Origin: Russula earlei
Lineage: Eukaryota > Basidiomycota > Agaricomycetes > Russulales > Russulaceae
Reading direction: 5' to 3'
NCBI GenBank assembly: GCA_025769875.1
Contig: JAGFNK010000057.1
Coordinates: forward strand, 62,001 to 126,000
DNA: 64,000 nt
Shown: positions 50,871 through 63,800 of the stretch, in pieces
Numbering within the stretch: the stretch's first letter is position 1
Layout: each line of letters starts with the position of its first letter
Translations under genes and position numbers: made by a program
Notes under the pieces: generated by a model
The model's input: the letters and a program-made list of their open reading frames with translations, nothing else
Database searches by the model: none
Told to the model about the DNA's origin: nothing

Positions 50871-52950
50871 CTACGAGTCCTCTGGCGGGTAGTCGAACTG
50901 TTCGTACAAGCGCAGTGTCTCATTCCAATCTCGCTTTCGGCGTCGCCGCACGGAAAAATAGTTGGTGTTGCTTGCCCACCCACCGACCACTCGGCCTTTG
51001 TCTTCCCCCCTATACATCACGAAATACCTCTCAGGGTCGTCCGGGAGCCCAAGTCCCTGCACTGCGAGGTTCACCACGCGGCCATGTAGATCTGCACGCG
51101 TGGTGCGCAACCTTGACAGAGTCGCAGGATCGACAAACAACAGTCGCCCGAGGGCAACGAACGCGCGAGCTGCGGACACTGCGTCCTCAAACCACCGGAG
51201 GGACATCCACATGAGCACCGGTACCGCCACCGACGTGATAGGGAAGATGGGCAAGGTGACGAATATCGCCGCGGTGTAGACCAACAGGCCGGAAACGAGT
51301 CCATAGACGAGCTTGTACTGTGCAATCTCGTCCCAAGTGTCCCAGATGGGCCCGGTCTTCTTGAAGTTGTGCACGGCATAAAATGTCGTCGCGGCAACGG
51401 GAAGCCAGAGGGCAAGCCCACCGAGCGAGATGGTGAGCAGGAAGGAAGCCCAGCAAAGGCGCAGCACCATGCGGTACATTATCACCGGACGTGAGAGCGG
51501 ACGACGGATGCGGTCATCTCTGATTCGCAACTGATACAATTCGGACTGGTACGCCTGCAACGGTCGTTTGATTTTATTTTTATAATGGGTGGGCGATGGT
51601 GAGATATTGCTTACTTGGAGGTCCTCCCTCAGTTGATCATTCTCGTTTTTCGGCCGATCCCCCGCTTCCTGGCCAGCCAGGTCCGTGCTGAGAAGGCGGC
51701 CCACCTTGAACGCCTCCAGGAACGTCCTCGTAACGCGAACGTAATCACCGAGGCTCATGGCGGTGCCGAGGGGGGCGTATATGGGCGTCGCCATTTTTGC
51801 CGCCCGTATGAGATCCCAAGAAGGGGCATCGAACGTGCCATTGGCTATCTGCCGATGCATATGAGCTGTAACGTTTAGAATATTGTCAAAATTCACTGGC
51901 TCCAACAGCTCCGTGTTATCCTGGAGTGTATTAGATAGAAATTGGAAAAGGGCGACGACAACCGACGTACCTTCGGGCGGAAGTTGAGTGGAGGGTGAAA
52001 CGTGACCAATACATCCGAACGAAAGTGTTGCCGATGCCTCGGGTGCCACCATAAGATGGGTGAGACGGTCCTCGCTCGAATACACTTACATGTACGTGAT
52101 CGAGCATGTGAGAATGGAAATTTCAAAGTCGGCGTTGTTGCGGTTGCGAGATAGCATGGCGGATACAAGGCGCGCGACTGTCTAGTGGTAAGCCGGGTGA
52201 ACGCCGATCAATGGAAAGTACGTACCTCCTGACTTCAGAGGGGCGATGGTGGGGTGATATCTACTCGCCCCTTCAGGGAAAAGGCACACCGCATCGCCCA
52301 TCTCCAAAGTCTGAATCCGTTCATAGAAAGACCTCACGATAGGTTTATGGGAACTCGTACTTGTCTGAGTTTTGCCATGGCGGCGTCGTTATTGGCGACT
52401 CCTTCGGCGAAGTCTTTGCGTCTTTGGATCGGTACAGTCCCAGCAGCTTCGATAAGCCAGCTTGTCAACGTCTTCTTTCCAAATTGGGATGATTTGGCTG
52501 TGAGATGCAGCATATTACGCCTCTAAATAGACGTAGTTTGAGTGAAAGGGACGTCAATTGAAGTTGGAGTGGGGCACCTTTGAAGGGATTGAGGTCACGA
52601 GGACTCTGAGGAAGGGTAGTAAAGCTTAGAGCAGGGTACGGGGGATAGAGCTTTAAGGGGCCATACAAGGCATCAGTTAACGAGTTGGTATGATTGGCGC
52701 AGACGATGCTGGATTATGTTTGTATGAGCCAACGTATGAGACAGGTCGTGTTGCGGGGCTCACCAAGGTCGCCCCGTCTGTGGGATGTTCTCCACACCTT
52801 CCACGACAATGGTGCCGTAAAATATCTTGAGTACAATCCTGAATAGTATCCTGTCGGGACTGGTGTGATTATCTGGTGCTCATGGTGGCCAGCCAGCTCG
52901 AGTCACCTTATGAGAACGTATGACCAAGGGACAGGGGGCTCTATAGGCAT
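50871..52950 (-). CDS. SCT1: Glycerol-3-phosphate / dihydroxyacetone-phosphate acyltransferase
   Basis: First step of phospholipid and triacylglycerol synthesis, an ER membrane enzyme of the Sct1/Gpt2 group. The start is MPIEPPVPWSYVLI (ATG complement 52948-52950), spliced to PDRILFRIVLKIFYGTIVVE and GVENIPQTGRP, then CIVCANHTNSLTDAL, which holds acyltransferase motif I (NHxxxxD). Next are RNMLHLTAKSSQFGKKTLTS, WLIEAAGTVPIQRRKDFAEG, AVCLFPEGASRYHPTIAPLK (motif III FPEG), VARLVSAMLSRNRNNADFEI, and HRQHFRSDVLVTFHPPLNF. The C-terminal half has membrane segments (WASFLLTISLGGLALWLPVA, GLVSGLLVYTAAIFVTLPIF) and ends YEQFDYPPEDS with TAG at 50871-50873. All PlsC motifs are present. The spacer to divergent RRP12 is only 188 bases. 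Confidence 0.9.
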
Positions 52951-53138
52951 AGATGTGATGCGTCGTAGGGCAAGTAGTGATGATGGTGGGAATGATGCGA
53001 CTCGGACACGGATACAAATGGGTCATGCTGGCAGAACCTGGCTGGTGATGAACGTTCGTCTTTGATGACGCCGGAGGGCACGCGTGAGTGAGGCGAGGGG
53101 AGATCAATTGAAATCATCCATCTTCGACCAGTCCCGCG
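52951..53138. promoter_or_regulatory. Short divergent promoter, SCT1 / RRP12
   Basis: A spacer of 188 bases between two start codons on opposite strands. It must carry both core promoters. No specific factor site is claimed. Confidence 0.6.
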
Positions 53139-56100
53139 ATGACACAGCCTGGTGCTGATTTGGATCTCGCCTTGTCGAAAATTCGACGGCACACTACTTC
53201 TTCTCTTGAACATCAGAAATTTCCTGCAACTTTGCTGCTCGCGATCGAGGCTACTCTCGATGAACGGAAAATTGAGAGGTCTCCAACTGCTTACTTCGCA
53301 GCGTTGCTCACCGCCCTGGGTGGTACCTTACAACCGGATGTCCCCTCTGGATTGGTCCCTTCCGAGGGCGATATGCTCCCCACAGAGCTCTATCTTCTTT
53401 CTTTCGTCGCTCCATTCGTTCCCCCACCCGTCATCCGCGGAAACCTCGATTCTATCTTGTCTCTCACATCACCTCTCTTCCCTTTGTTAACGAACCATGC
53501 CCCTCCTCTGAGGTCACAGATCGGACTGTATGGCTCGGTTTTCAGAGCGCTTGACAGATCCAAGCTAGAGGTCCAGGGTGTCCGGCAATGTTTTGCTTCT
53601 GTCCTCCAGCTCTGTCTGGATGCTCGACCGAAAGTACGCAAGCAAGCAGCGGAGGTTGTTAAAGACACTCTGTCTTCACCGCCGACCCCGTTGATGCGGC
53701 ACCCCTACAGTGACAGAGTTGCGGAGTGGGTCAAGTCTACATTGACCGACGTTTCCGCAAATGTGCTCTCGAGATCTAAACACACTGCGTCCAACATAGA
53801 CAAGGTCGAGCTCGCCCTCCATCTCCTTTCATTGTTGCGTCAAGTGATCTTAAAGCTTCCATTCTCTGTGAGTCGCAAGTTCTGTCGCTTTCGCATTGTA
53901 ACCTTGCTTTTCAGTCTCTCTCCGAGATTGTCACCTTGCTTCTGTCCCTACCTCGCCTAGGAAACCCATTTCTTTCACAGAGCGCGTACTCGATCTTATC
54001 CGACGTTCTTTCCGCTCCCACAAGAGACGACGACTTCAACGTTGTTTCTGAGATACCCCAGATCTTGAATGCCGTCCTTTCTTCTCTTCCACCAAGAGTT
54101 GACAAGGACTTAGCACCTGCTTGGCTAGGACTACTCGGGAACTCTCTGCTTGTTTACAAAAACGCCGATCCGAATGCATCTGCTGGCCAAGTGGGTAAAG
54201 TGTGGAAGGCTGTGTGGGCGTTTTTAGATTCGCCCGACGCGACCATTAGGGCAGCCTCTTGTCAAACACTCGTAGTCCTAGCGCAATGCTTCACTCATGA
54301 AACAATCAAGCTTGCCACGCAAGAACGTGGTCAATCCGAGCCTAGGACTGCCCTTGGGAAGATCGTTTTGCAGGCCGAGAAGGCATTCGAGTCGCTTGCG
54401 TTTGCACGTTCCATGTCACCATTACTTCTTGCAATCTCAGCGCTCATTTCCAATCTTCGTTACCGCGAGATGCCAGGAGGACCGACCGCAGCAGAACTCT
54501 TGCTACTCCCGTTAGTACAGAGGATTGGAAATATGAGAACAGAGAAAACCTTCGAACACAAGGAAGCAGCTGATAGGGTTCTCAGCCTCGCCATGGGGAC
54601 GATGGGACCTGCGGTCTTGCTGAATGCACTACCCCTTAACTTGGAACCTGGTGATCGGTTGGTTCACTGTCACTTTGGCATAACTTTCGATTACTTACCC
54701 ACCGGCTGTGATAATAGGCAAGCTGGTCGTGAGCCGCGTGCGTTCCTCTTGCCGCTGCTAGCGCAGCCACATCCATCCCCACTCCGACATTTCGTGTCCT
54801 ATTTTGTCCCTCTCTCCGAGCGCATGTTCAATCTTAAGCAAAAGGCGGAGTCTGAGAGCCGTCCGTCCGAGGCGAAGATGTGGGCCGTGTTGATTTCCCA
54901 GGTCTGGGCGGGGCTTCCTGGCTACTGCTGGGCGAAGGCGGATACCGAAGAGGTAAAATTTTGCCCTCTCGCACTGTCATCACTCATCTTCTGTCTGATG
55001 TTCCGCAGGCTTTTAGTACTGTGTTCGCGCAGATGCTTTCACAAGTACTGTATACGCAAGTCGAATTGCGTTCCTTCGTCCTGAGAGCGTTGAATGTTCT
55101 CGTGGACTCCAATTTGGCGATCGCATCACAAGACCCGTCTCTTTTGGAGAAACTTCCTTCAGGAGTCCGCACGGACAGCATCTCTCAAGAACAGGCGGCC
55201 AAGAACGTCGATTTCCTGCGCAGCCAAGCGGAGAGTTGGCTTGCAGTCCTATTTAATGTTTTTGGAAGCGTCAACAGGGAGGCTCGAGGAGCGGTTGGGG
55301 ATGTTATCACTGCCTGGTTGGGGATTGCAGGGGACGCTGTATGTCTCGCTCTGAATATGCCATCCTTTTTAACCCACCACGCTGGCAGGCCATAGCTCAA
55401 GGGTATTGCAATGTATTCGACTTCTTCAAGCAAAACCTCACAAAACCGCAGAGTCGTGGTTCAACCAATACCGGCAGCCCTATCTCGATGACGCAAGATA
55501 TCTTTGTTATCCTTCTACCCCATCTCTCGACCCAGAATGCATCAGAGCTATTTGATGCCACACTTTCCAATGCGGTTCTCGTCAACCCGGACAACGGTGT
55601 GCAAAAGCGCGGCTACAACATCCTCGCAAGACTAGTCGAGAGCGGTAAACTGTCACTGGATGCCGAAACATTGATTAAACGATTAGATGAATTCTCCGAC
55701 ACGCACACTCCCGCTGCGAAAAAGGTGAATCCCTACGATCCCTGCAGTTTGGAACGTAACTCACGTTGTAATAGGATCGGCTACAGCTATATGCGAATGT
55801 GCTCCCTTTGATTCCTCCCTCCGCTTTACACGTCATCCCATGTTTGATTCCCGAGGCCATCCTTGGCACCAAAGAGCCTTCAGAAAAGGCCCGTTGTGCG
55901 GCATTTGACCTCCTAATCGCGATGGGAAAGAAAATGGCAGAAGGGGGTGTCGTAAAGCGCGACCTGGTTAATGATATGGAGGAGGATGGCATAGGTATCT
56001 GCATTTCCTTATTCGTCGAATATGCGGATATTGAACATTGGATCAGCCAAGGCAAGCATAGAAGAATACATTACTATGATTGCGGCTGGCTTAGCTGGTG

Positions 56101-57413
56101 CCACACCCCACATGATCAGTGCAACCGTCACTGCCATATCACGATTGGTCTTCGAGTTCAAAGGTAACATAATCAGCGTAGAAATAACCAACTTCCGTTG
56201 ACGAGTGCCCTTTCTGGCAGACGAAATCCCTGCGCACATGCTCACCGATATTTTGTCTACCCTTCTTATCTTCCTCTCGTCTGCAAATCGCGAAATTGTC
56301 AAGTCGACTCTCGGCTTTATAAAATTAGCAGTCCATACGCTCCCGGAGAACTTGATGCGACCGCAGCTGCCTCAGCTCGTGCCCGCTCTTCTTCGTTGGG
56401 CTCATGACCACAAAAATCATTTCAAGATAAAGGTTCGGCACATCTTCGAACGTATGATCCGACGTTTTGGGTTCCAGGACGTCCATTCATGTACCAATGG
56501 GGAGGAGGCGGCAAGGGTGCTCGTCAATATCAAAAAGCGCAAAGATCGTGCCAAAAGGAAAAAGGCCTTCGCTACTGGCGATGACATTGACAAGGTTAGT
56601 GTCATGTCATTGTCCTCGAACCAGCATAGGTATCCACCTGTTCCTCATAGGGTCCAGCAAAGATGCCCACTACAGGGGATGCCTTCGAGGATGTGTTGTA
56701 CGGCAGTGAAAGCGACTTAAGTGACAGCGACGAGGTCGAGGAGGAAGTTTCCGTGACGACGGAGAAGCGGAAGGATGGGGACTTTACTGCCCGCCTACGA
56801 CTCGACGACGACGAACCTATGGATCTGCTCTCAGGAGCAGCATCCCGCGTCACGAGTGAGAAATGCACCCTGCCTTCCACCGATAACGGATAACGATTTT
56901 CTGTAGGCACAAAAGGTAGCCGTCGGTCGAAGCACGGAGAAGACGCTACCCACTTCAAGGCAGATGAAGAGACTGGCAAGATGATCATCGAGGAGTCTGA
57001 CTCCGACGTAGCCAGCATAGCCGAGCCAGACGTCGCTGGCACCGCTTACCGAGAGGCACTCACATCCGTGGATGGCTTTACACGTGGACCAAGTGGGTAT
57101 ATCAAATTCAACAAAGATACGAAAAGGCAGCGGCGCAAGAACGAGGACGAGGACGAGGATATCGAGATGGTCGAGGCGGAGCGAGCGAGATCGACGGGTA
57201 AGAAGAGAAGTGAGACTAAGCTTGGCCACGAATTCAGGGCGAAGGTATGGGTCAGAATACACCATTTCTTTGAAGTCATGCCAATCACGCACACAGAAGG
57301 CTGGCGGGGATCTCAAGAAGGGTAGGCTTGATCCGTATGCATACGTTCCCTTGAAACAGGCAGCAAAGAAAGGCGCTCGGCACAACCGTCTTGGCGTGGC
57401 AGGAAAACGGTGA
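53139..57413 (+). CDS. RRP12: Ribosome biogenesis/export factor RRP12 (HEAT-repeat)
   Basis: Nucleolar HEAT-repeat protein needed for maturation and nuclear export of pre-ribosomal subunits. The start is MTQPGADLDLALSKIRRHTT. Exons give SSLEHQKFPATLLLAIEATL, AYFAALLTALGG, QCFASVLQLCLDARPKVRKQ, LALHLLSLLRQVILKLPFS, VWKAVWAFLDSPDATIRAAS, FARSMSPLLLAISALISNLR, PSPLRHFVSYFVPLSERMFN, TQVELRSFVLRALNVLVDSN, RLQLYANVLPLIPPSALHVI, AAGLAGATPHMISATVTAIS and FKIKVRHIFERMIRRFGFQD. The basic/acidic C-terminus has KKRKDRAKRKKAF, EESDSDVASIAE, GFTRGPSGYIKFNKDTKRQR and ends GARHNRLGVAGKR with a stop at 57413. About ten introns join in correct phase without frame breaks. The order and C-terminal block match Rrp12. 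Confidence 0.94.
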
Positions 57414-57659
57414 ACGCCTCCTAACCCCCCTTGCCTAGGTCCGCGTATAGGATGGTGAAGTGTACGGTAATTGGAGACGTGCCTCGATTGTTCATGTCAC
57501 TTCCTCCCTCCACCAAATGAATTCTGTGTCTTCTTAGGAAGCATAACGAAAAAAAAAATTGTTACAATGTATCCGGATCTCTTTTATCCTAGAGTGAGCA
57601 AGAAACGGATATATGAATTCGATATCCTTCCCATTTCCGCCTCAAAAAGCAAACCGTCG

Positions 57660-58700
57660 TTAGCCATATAAGGTCTGATCATGGGGAGTCCCGAACAGTC
57701 CTTGCTGCCAGCTGAACGGTTGCTTCCACTCTTGCACCTTCAATGAAAGGACCTTGGCCACAACAGCTGCCATGAACGACGCGTCAGACCTATTGTCACC
57801 TTCAAGCACAAATTGAAGAAGTGCGGCTGTCGGAATTGCCCAAGACTCCGGGAGGTTGGAGAGGATCCGCCGAGTGAGGCCACCGCCGGGGATAAACGGG
57901 ATCGGCCCTTCGTCGTGTGTGCCACCGGGGTACTGGACAACAGGTGATGAATACTCCGGGATAGGAAGTTGGGAGATGGAAGATAACGGCGAATTCTCCC
58001 AGGGTGGAGAGCTTTGTGGATGTATGTAGTACGTGGGTGTGCTAGGGAAGTGCTATAAGCAGCGATGGACTCGTGGAAAAGGTCGTGATTTGAAGGCTAC
58101 GAACGTCATCTGCGCGTCCGTCCTGTCGGACATGTCGACGCCTGACAAAAAGAGGGACGCGGAGGGCCTTGATTCTCGGACAAACTGGAGAAGTTCATCG
58201 ATGAACTCTTGCTTTCTCGACTGGAAGACACATGAGTCCGATATTACAGGGGAAGGGAGGCGGCATCCGCATCCGCATGCCACACGGCCAAGAGACGTAC
58301 CACCAACACGGGTGACCGTTGCTGTATGACCACAACGTCGCACCCTTCTTTTCCGAACACTGCGGGGGATTCTTCAATGGCGAGACCTTTGAAGGAATGA
58401 AGGAAGTGTCCGAATGCTCACGCTCAAGAGGCGTACTGACTCCCTCTTCTCCGTCTTCCCGTCCGCCAATGACGGGGACCAGGTCACGCGGATCAAACAC
58501 GCCAATTATCCGTAGAGAGAGCGAAGCGATCAGCAAGTCAATGGCGAGCTGCGCAATATTTGCGGTGGATACGACGGGCTGCCTTGCGATCAGCGTGAGT
58601 GGCCGAGGCCGTCATCCGTAAACGACAGTGACATGACACTGACGACAATCAAGGTCTTTCCGTGTAGATCAAAGGGGACGATCGGATGATAAAATGACAT
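57660..58700 (-). CDS. PSMG2: Proteasome assembly chaperone 2 (PSMG2/Add66)
   Basis: Partner of PSMG1/Pba1 in building the 20S proteasome alpha ring. The start MSFYHPIVPFDLHGKTLIV (ATG complement 58698-58700) is spliced to PVVSTANIAQLAIDLLIASL, RIIGVFDPRDLVPVIGGRED and GEEGVSTPLE. Next come SRKQEFIDELLQFVRESR and LFLSGVDMSDRTDAQM, then LPIPEYSSPVVQYPGGTHDE, GPIPFIPGGGLTRRILSNLP, ESWAIPTAALLQFVLEGDNR and SDASFMAAVVAKVLSLKVQE. It ends FSWQQGLFGTPHDQTLYG, stop TAA complement at 57660-57662. The GVFDPRDLVPVIGGRE and IPGGGLTRRIL blocks identify the family. Three to five introns. It converges with RRP12, 246 bases apart. Confidence 0.9.
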
Positions 58701-58849
58701 TGCCTTGGGTTGATAATGTAATAATCCAAGGACCAGGAGACGAGCGCCCGTGTCCGTGACGCGTGTATGTTACGACACGTACGTACGAGTCGCCAACCGT
58801 GGCTATTTTAACATAATATCGTACGTGCAATCACCATTCTCCCATATCC

Positions 58850-60193
58850 TCAGCAAGACGTTCGGGGAGAGAAAGAGAACTTGAGCTTCCCGGAGGCATC
58901 ATATATCCCGTATCCAGGCTCCTGATCATCAGAATAGATGTGCGCAAACCAGCCAACCCCACCACCGACGACATTCTTCAAGTCGACGCAGTGTTGATCC
59001 AGAAGATCGTAGTACGCCTACGGCAAAATATCAAAATTTCCCACAAATATCGCACTGATGGTAGGAAGGACTCACACGTTCACTGGAGATGCTTGCGACA
59101 GCATAGGGATTATTGGGTTGAACGCTGTCCGAAGTCACCGATGGCCAGCCATTCTGTGGACTGTTTTGGAAACATGCGACATGCATCTCGCGATAAAACG
59201 TACCTCATCGAAGTACATCTTCTTTCCTCTACCGTGTTCAATAAACCAGTTCAGATCATTGAGGACCAGGGGCCAAGCCCTATCGCCTGTGTATGGTGCA
59301 CTTAGTGCGGCTCACTGAGAATGCCGCGAGAGACCTGCCGGTTGACCCCGACTTGGTGAAGAATGGTAGCATGTGGATATTGATGAAGTCAATCGCGTCG
59401 AGAACGTCCTGCGCTCCCCCTCTCTCCTGATAACCGTACGCAAGCTCGCTCACGGTGACCGGAATGCTTAGATTCGATAAATTTTTCTTCGCTGCCCACA
59501 CCTGCGCAGCAAGTTCATCGGGTGGCAGGACCAAGTCAAACAAGGGCTCAGAACCAAATTGGATCCCGCGTGTGACGAACTTGGCCCTGGGGTTCGAATG
59601 AAGAGTTCTAAACAGACTGTCGCGTCGACTGATCCACTCGTCGTTTCCATCGAAACCAAACTGGTCTCCCAATTAGGTGGACATTTGGGTACATCTAACG
59701 GTTAGCTCACCCAGACAAGAGCGTGCACACCAAGGGAATTATCCCAGGCTGCAGTGATAATATCATCGTAGAATCCGTGCCTGTCGCATGCGCCGTATAG
59801 GCGGACATATCTCGAATGAAACGTATTGCGAATGTCTGCAAACTCCTCTTGTAGCTGAAAGAGGCTCTGGCCTGCACAGTGAATAAGTCAATAGGAGCGG
59901 ATGATTCGAAACGACACACAAGCGGTGATCTCATAGCTAAAACCGACGAAAGCATACTCCGTGGAAGGATCACACCACCATCCTTCGATACTATTTGGAA
60001 CATGGGACGGCTTCTTGAAACCAATAGCAGGGAAACAACTGGAACTGGGGTTGTTTGTTGTTGGTAAATAGGTAGACGCAGGCACAGCCGGCGTGACAGC
60101 TACAAAACCATTGATTGTAGCATCATCGCGCTGGGAAGAGGAAGCCGACACCAACACGACTGGTAGGAGGAAAAGTAGGAGCGAGGAAAACAT
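58850..60193 (-). CDS. Secreted GH17-like glycoside hydrolase (beta-1,3-glucanase type)
   Basis: Probable cell-wall or extracellular beta-glucanase. The start MFSSLLLFLLPVVLVSASSS (ATG complement 60191-60193) is a clear signal peptide. Then come AFVGFSYEITAC, a segment QLQEEFADIRNTFHSRYVRL with YGACDRHGFYDDIITAAWDN, LVWFGFDGNDEWISRRDSLF, TRGIQFGSEPLFDLVLPPDE (putative acid/base Glu in the SEP motif), IPVTVSELAYGY, AIDFINIHMLPFF, VLNDLNWFIEHGRGKKMYFD and, across an intron, ENGWPSVTSDSVQPNNPYAV. The catalytic-nucleophile-like ENGWPS parallels the ETGWPS of GH17. It ends NVVGGGVGWFAHIYSDDQEP and LKFSFSPRTSC with TGA at 58850-58852. About five introns. Placement in clan GH-A is firm; GH17 itself is the best fit by motif. 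Confidence 0.8.
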
Positions 60194-60896
60194 GAACCTG
60201 CGTGGAGATACTGAATCGGCTCGAAAGTCCTGGGCTCTGAGATTTGTGAGGCAAAACGCTCTGCACATTTTATCGGGAGCCAGGCTTGGGGGAGTGACTG
60301 ATTCGAAACAGGACCGAGGACGAGGCTGGGTTGTATGTGACCATATTACATTGGTCGGCAAGAGAAGGAAGCACGGGTGCGAGACAGCAAAAAGACTGTT
60401 GACATATGGACTAGTGCTGCATGATTCGTGTAAGAGTGTCAACGAAGCACTAGAATTACGAAACAAGTCGGGGGAAGTTTCGACCACATCAAATAGGGTA
60501 CGAGTTGCAACTATATGACATAGACGCAGTCGCAAAAGCTAAACGACGTTGAGCAGGAGGACCTCATCATAAATATATCAAGAACAGAACATACGTCGCC
60601 TGACCGGCCCGTCACCTATGCCTCATAACGCTTAACGGACCAGACATCAGCTTGTCGGCTTGCTCTGGCAGCTTCACTGATGATAAACAATCCGGGCTCT
60701 CTCACCTGTAGCATACGGGTCTCTCACCCACGGCAGTGATCATGGGCGCCTATACGACATCCTTGTAAAGATTTCAGGTTACTGCCAACTTAGTACAGGA
60801 CTGATGCCTTCTCCACAAGTACACTGATTGAAGTGGCCATGCTAGTATTACTTTTACCACGGTACGAGAATAGGGTGTCTCGTCAGTGATTCGTGG
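60194..60896. other. Promoter-side gap of the GH17-like gene
   Basis: A gap of 703 bases between two minus-strand genes. An open frame extends in-frame upstream of the signal peptide (to 60535) but has no protein-like content, so the signal-peptide ATG was preferred. Nothing else seen. Confidence 0.5.
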
Positions 60897-63800
60897 TCAT
60901 GACAAACAAGTAGGGTCCATTCCCAAGGGCAGCATTGCGAGGTCGTCCAGCCGCGTCTTCTCCCACCTGATGGTCTCAAGCTGCACGTGAGAAAGTTAAT
61001 GAACTTGGACAGGAAAAAAAAAGAATGTGGTTGACCCACATCAGTGAGCGCTTCTGCTAGTTCCAATAAGTTCATGTGGTCTGGACGGAACGTTCCGTTC
61101 TGAAGGGTGCAATATCAATTGAGTGAATCCATAAAAGAAGACACCCCTTCTACGCACAACACGCTCTTCATCGAGATCACGGAAATGTTGGCGCAAGTCC
61201 AATGGTATCTTTGATGGTAGAATGAGGACATGAATTGGTGGCATGAAGGGGCGGCTAGTGGCAATACGAGACGAAACGTCCTGGGGTTTGTTTCCTACAT
61301 ATACGTTATGTATCGTCAACGAGAAGCTGACGCACCTTCGCAACGGATAATGCCAGGCGAATGTCCTGCCTCGCTTTACGGGCGTTCATGCCAACTACAA
61401 CGAATAGCTCCCAGATACAGTCAAGAAGGTACACAGATAGATCTATCTTCGATTCGGTGGAGAATGCCAGGACGGTCGTGAGCTTCATCGTTTGTCAGTC
61501 CTAGAGATTAGGCTATTGGGGCAATTTCTTACGTGTGGGTCAGATGAAGCATCAACGCGCCAGATTCGGGGCAAAGCAGTGGCCAGATCTGGTCGCCATT
61601 TCCAATAATCAGCACTGGCATAGTCAGCGTCGCCCAACATCATCCAAAACACTTCGTTGTTATCAGATTCATGTTCGATGAGTTCCACAAGACATGATTC
61701 CGCCGGAAGGGATAAGGCATATCCGAGTGCGGCCTGACGTTCCTCTGGAAGAGAGCCTTTCCCATGCCAGACATAAAGCGTACCCAGCAAAGTTAAACAG
61801 TAGCTAAAGGCAGAGCAGAGGTTTGAGACATGCTTCCAAGGGATGTTAGCTCACCTTGCGAAGAAGCTTTCCCACGGCGATCGCACTCACGAAGTCATGC
61901 TCATCAATGAATATGTTTCCATCCATCAGTCGGACTTGATGCATAGTAGTATTCTCCACACTCCAATATGAACGTGCGCCCTTGAAACACTACCTTCAAC
62001 CAAAAGGCATTATCACGTACATTGTTCAACGTTACCTGCCGCGTGGCGAGTCGTCCGTTGAGTGCATGCACCAACTCTTGTGGCTCACAGCCTTGATGCA
62101 CTAAGCATAGCTTCGTTCCATAATGTCGTGCCATATCCTTCAGCTTTCGCTGCTCGCGCTCACCAATCTGACTACGTCGACCTTGCCAACCCCATAGAGT
62201 CGTCTCGACCAAGCCAGAAGATTTTGCTTTAATCCGATGCACAATCGCCAAGATCTCCGAGTCGTAGAATACATTGATATCACCTTTCAGACTCGTGGCA
62301 GTTGCACCGGAAACTGACATAACATCGACGGAAATAGTGATGCCTGCGCTGGGCTGATACTGAGAAGGGAGTAATAGGAGCTTTTCCAAGTCAACTTGTG
62401 GAAGGGGTTCGTCGCGATAGACTGTGATCCTCGCTCAGGGGCCCAACCACGCTGGTGATGACGTTCACTCACGTATCTCAAACAGGTTATCATCCTGCTG
62501 GGAAAGCGGTATGTGATCAGGGCTTGCCTTCTTTTTCGCAGTCAAACCTGGTTTGGCGTCCACTGCCGTCTGCACAACAAGCTCAGGGTGAACGCCCCGT
62601 GTCATCAAAGTGCGTTCTTCAACAAGCGGTGACATGGAGCGGCCTCCACATTCGTCGAACCTCGACTTCCGCTTTTCAAGCTTCACCTGTCGTAGCGTGA
62701 CAAGCGGAACAAAGTTGGTACTTGTGGTTTCGGCCTTAGTCATTGATACTTGCGCCTCATGCAAAGTCTGCGCGACGTCCATGACCAACGTCCGAGATCC
62801 CGTGCTCGGAATGCGGCTTTGCCGCCGTGGGGAGCGCAGGGTTGCTGAAGAATGCGGGGCATGCAACGGTCTTGGCAGTGACGGCGGGGGAGTAGATGGA
62901 CCAGGAGAGGGACGAGCCAATCCGACAGGGAATGACTTCTCCTGAAGGAGTGGGGCGGTAGAATCAGACGAACTAACACCGATCAACGCCTGCTCATCGA
63001 ACCGAACGGTGGTAGATCTATCGGCCTTGCGAGCTGGTGGGTGGATTCTAGGTTGCGTTGGTGCATCAGCATGAAAAAGAGCGTTAATGGCGCACGTAGA
63101 AGTTGGAGTGATGCGAACTGGCGAATGCGAATGCGTGGTTATCGCACTCTGAGCCGGTGGTCGAGGGTCCGGTACACGTGGGGGACTAGCATGTGTTTTT
63201 ATGGCCCTTGTCTTGGCCAGCTGTTCGCCCGTATTCTTCCGATTTGCCTTCTTGGGCTTAGCTCTCCCCTTTGTGAGCTGTGGAGATGCACATCGTCCAC
63301 AGAGTACAAGAGAACACGTATCAAAACCAAGAAGCAATTAATTCATTGTCGACCAACATGGTGCCACTAGGGACGTACATGAACCAAAGCTCTGCCCGAT
63401 GGTGGAGGAATGCCCGCCATACCTCTCCGTTGCCTCTGACCGCCCAAGCTCGCCCCTGTACGATGACCCAGCTCGTCTGCATCTTGCGTAGATGTCAAGC
63501 CACACGCTGAAGCTGGCGTAGTCGGCCGCGAATGAGGACGTGGATGGCCAGTGGAGGAATCGTCACCGGTCTTCGTAGGTTTGATATATGAGAACAGAGT
63601 GGATGAAGAACCGAGGCCATAGCCTCCCGGTGAAGCGGGAGGCGTAGAGGGGCGCGAGGGCGTTGAGAAAGAAGGCGGGGAAGCCACGTTGCGAATTGAG
63701 CGTCCAGTATGCTCAGCCCCCAGCCCTCCCAATGAGTGTCCCGTAGGTTGTTGCTCGGCTGCACGCGCGGAGCGCCCGATATGGTGACCCTCGACAATGC

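Noticed and set aside
60194..60535. In-frame extension upstream of the GH17-like signal peptide
   Set aside because: The extension is not protein-like and would bury the signal peptide; the ATG at 60193 is the better start.
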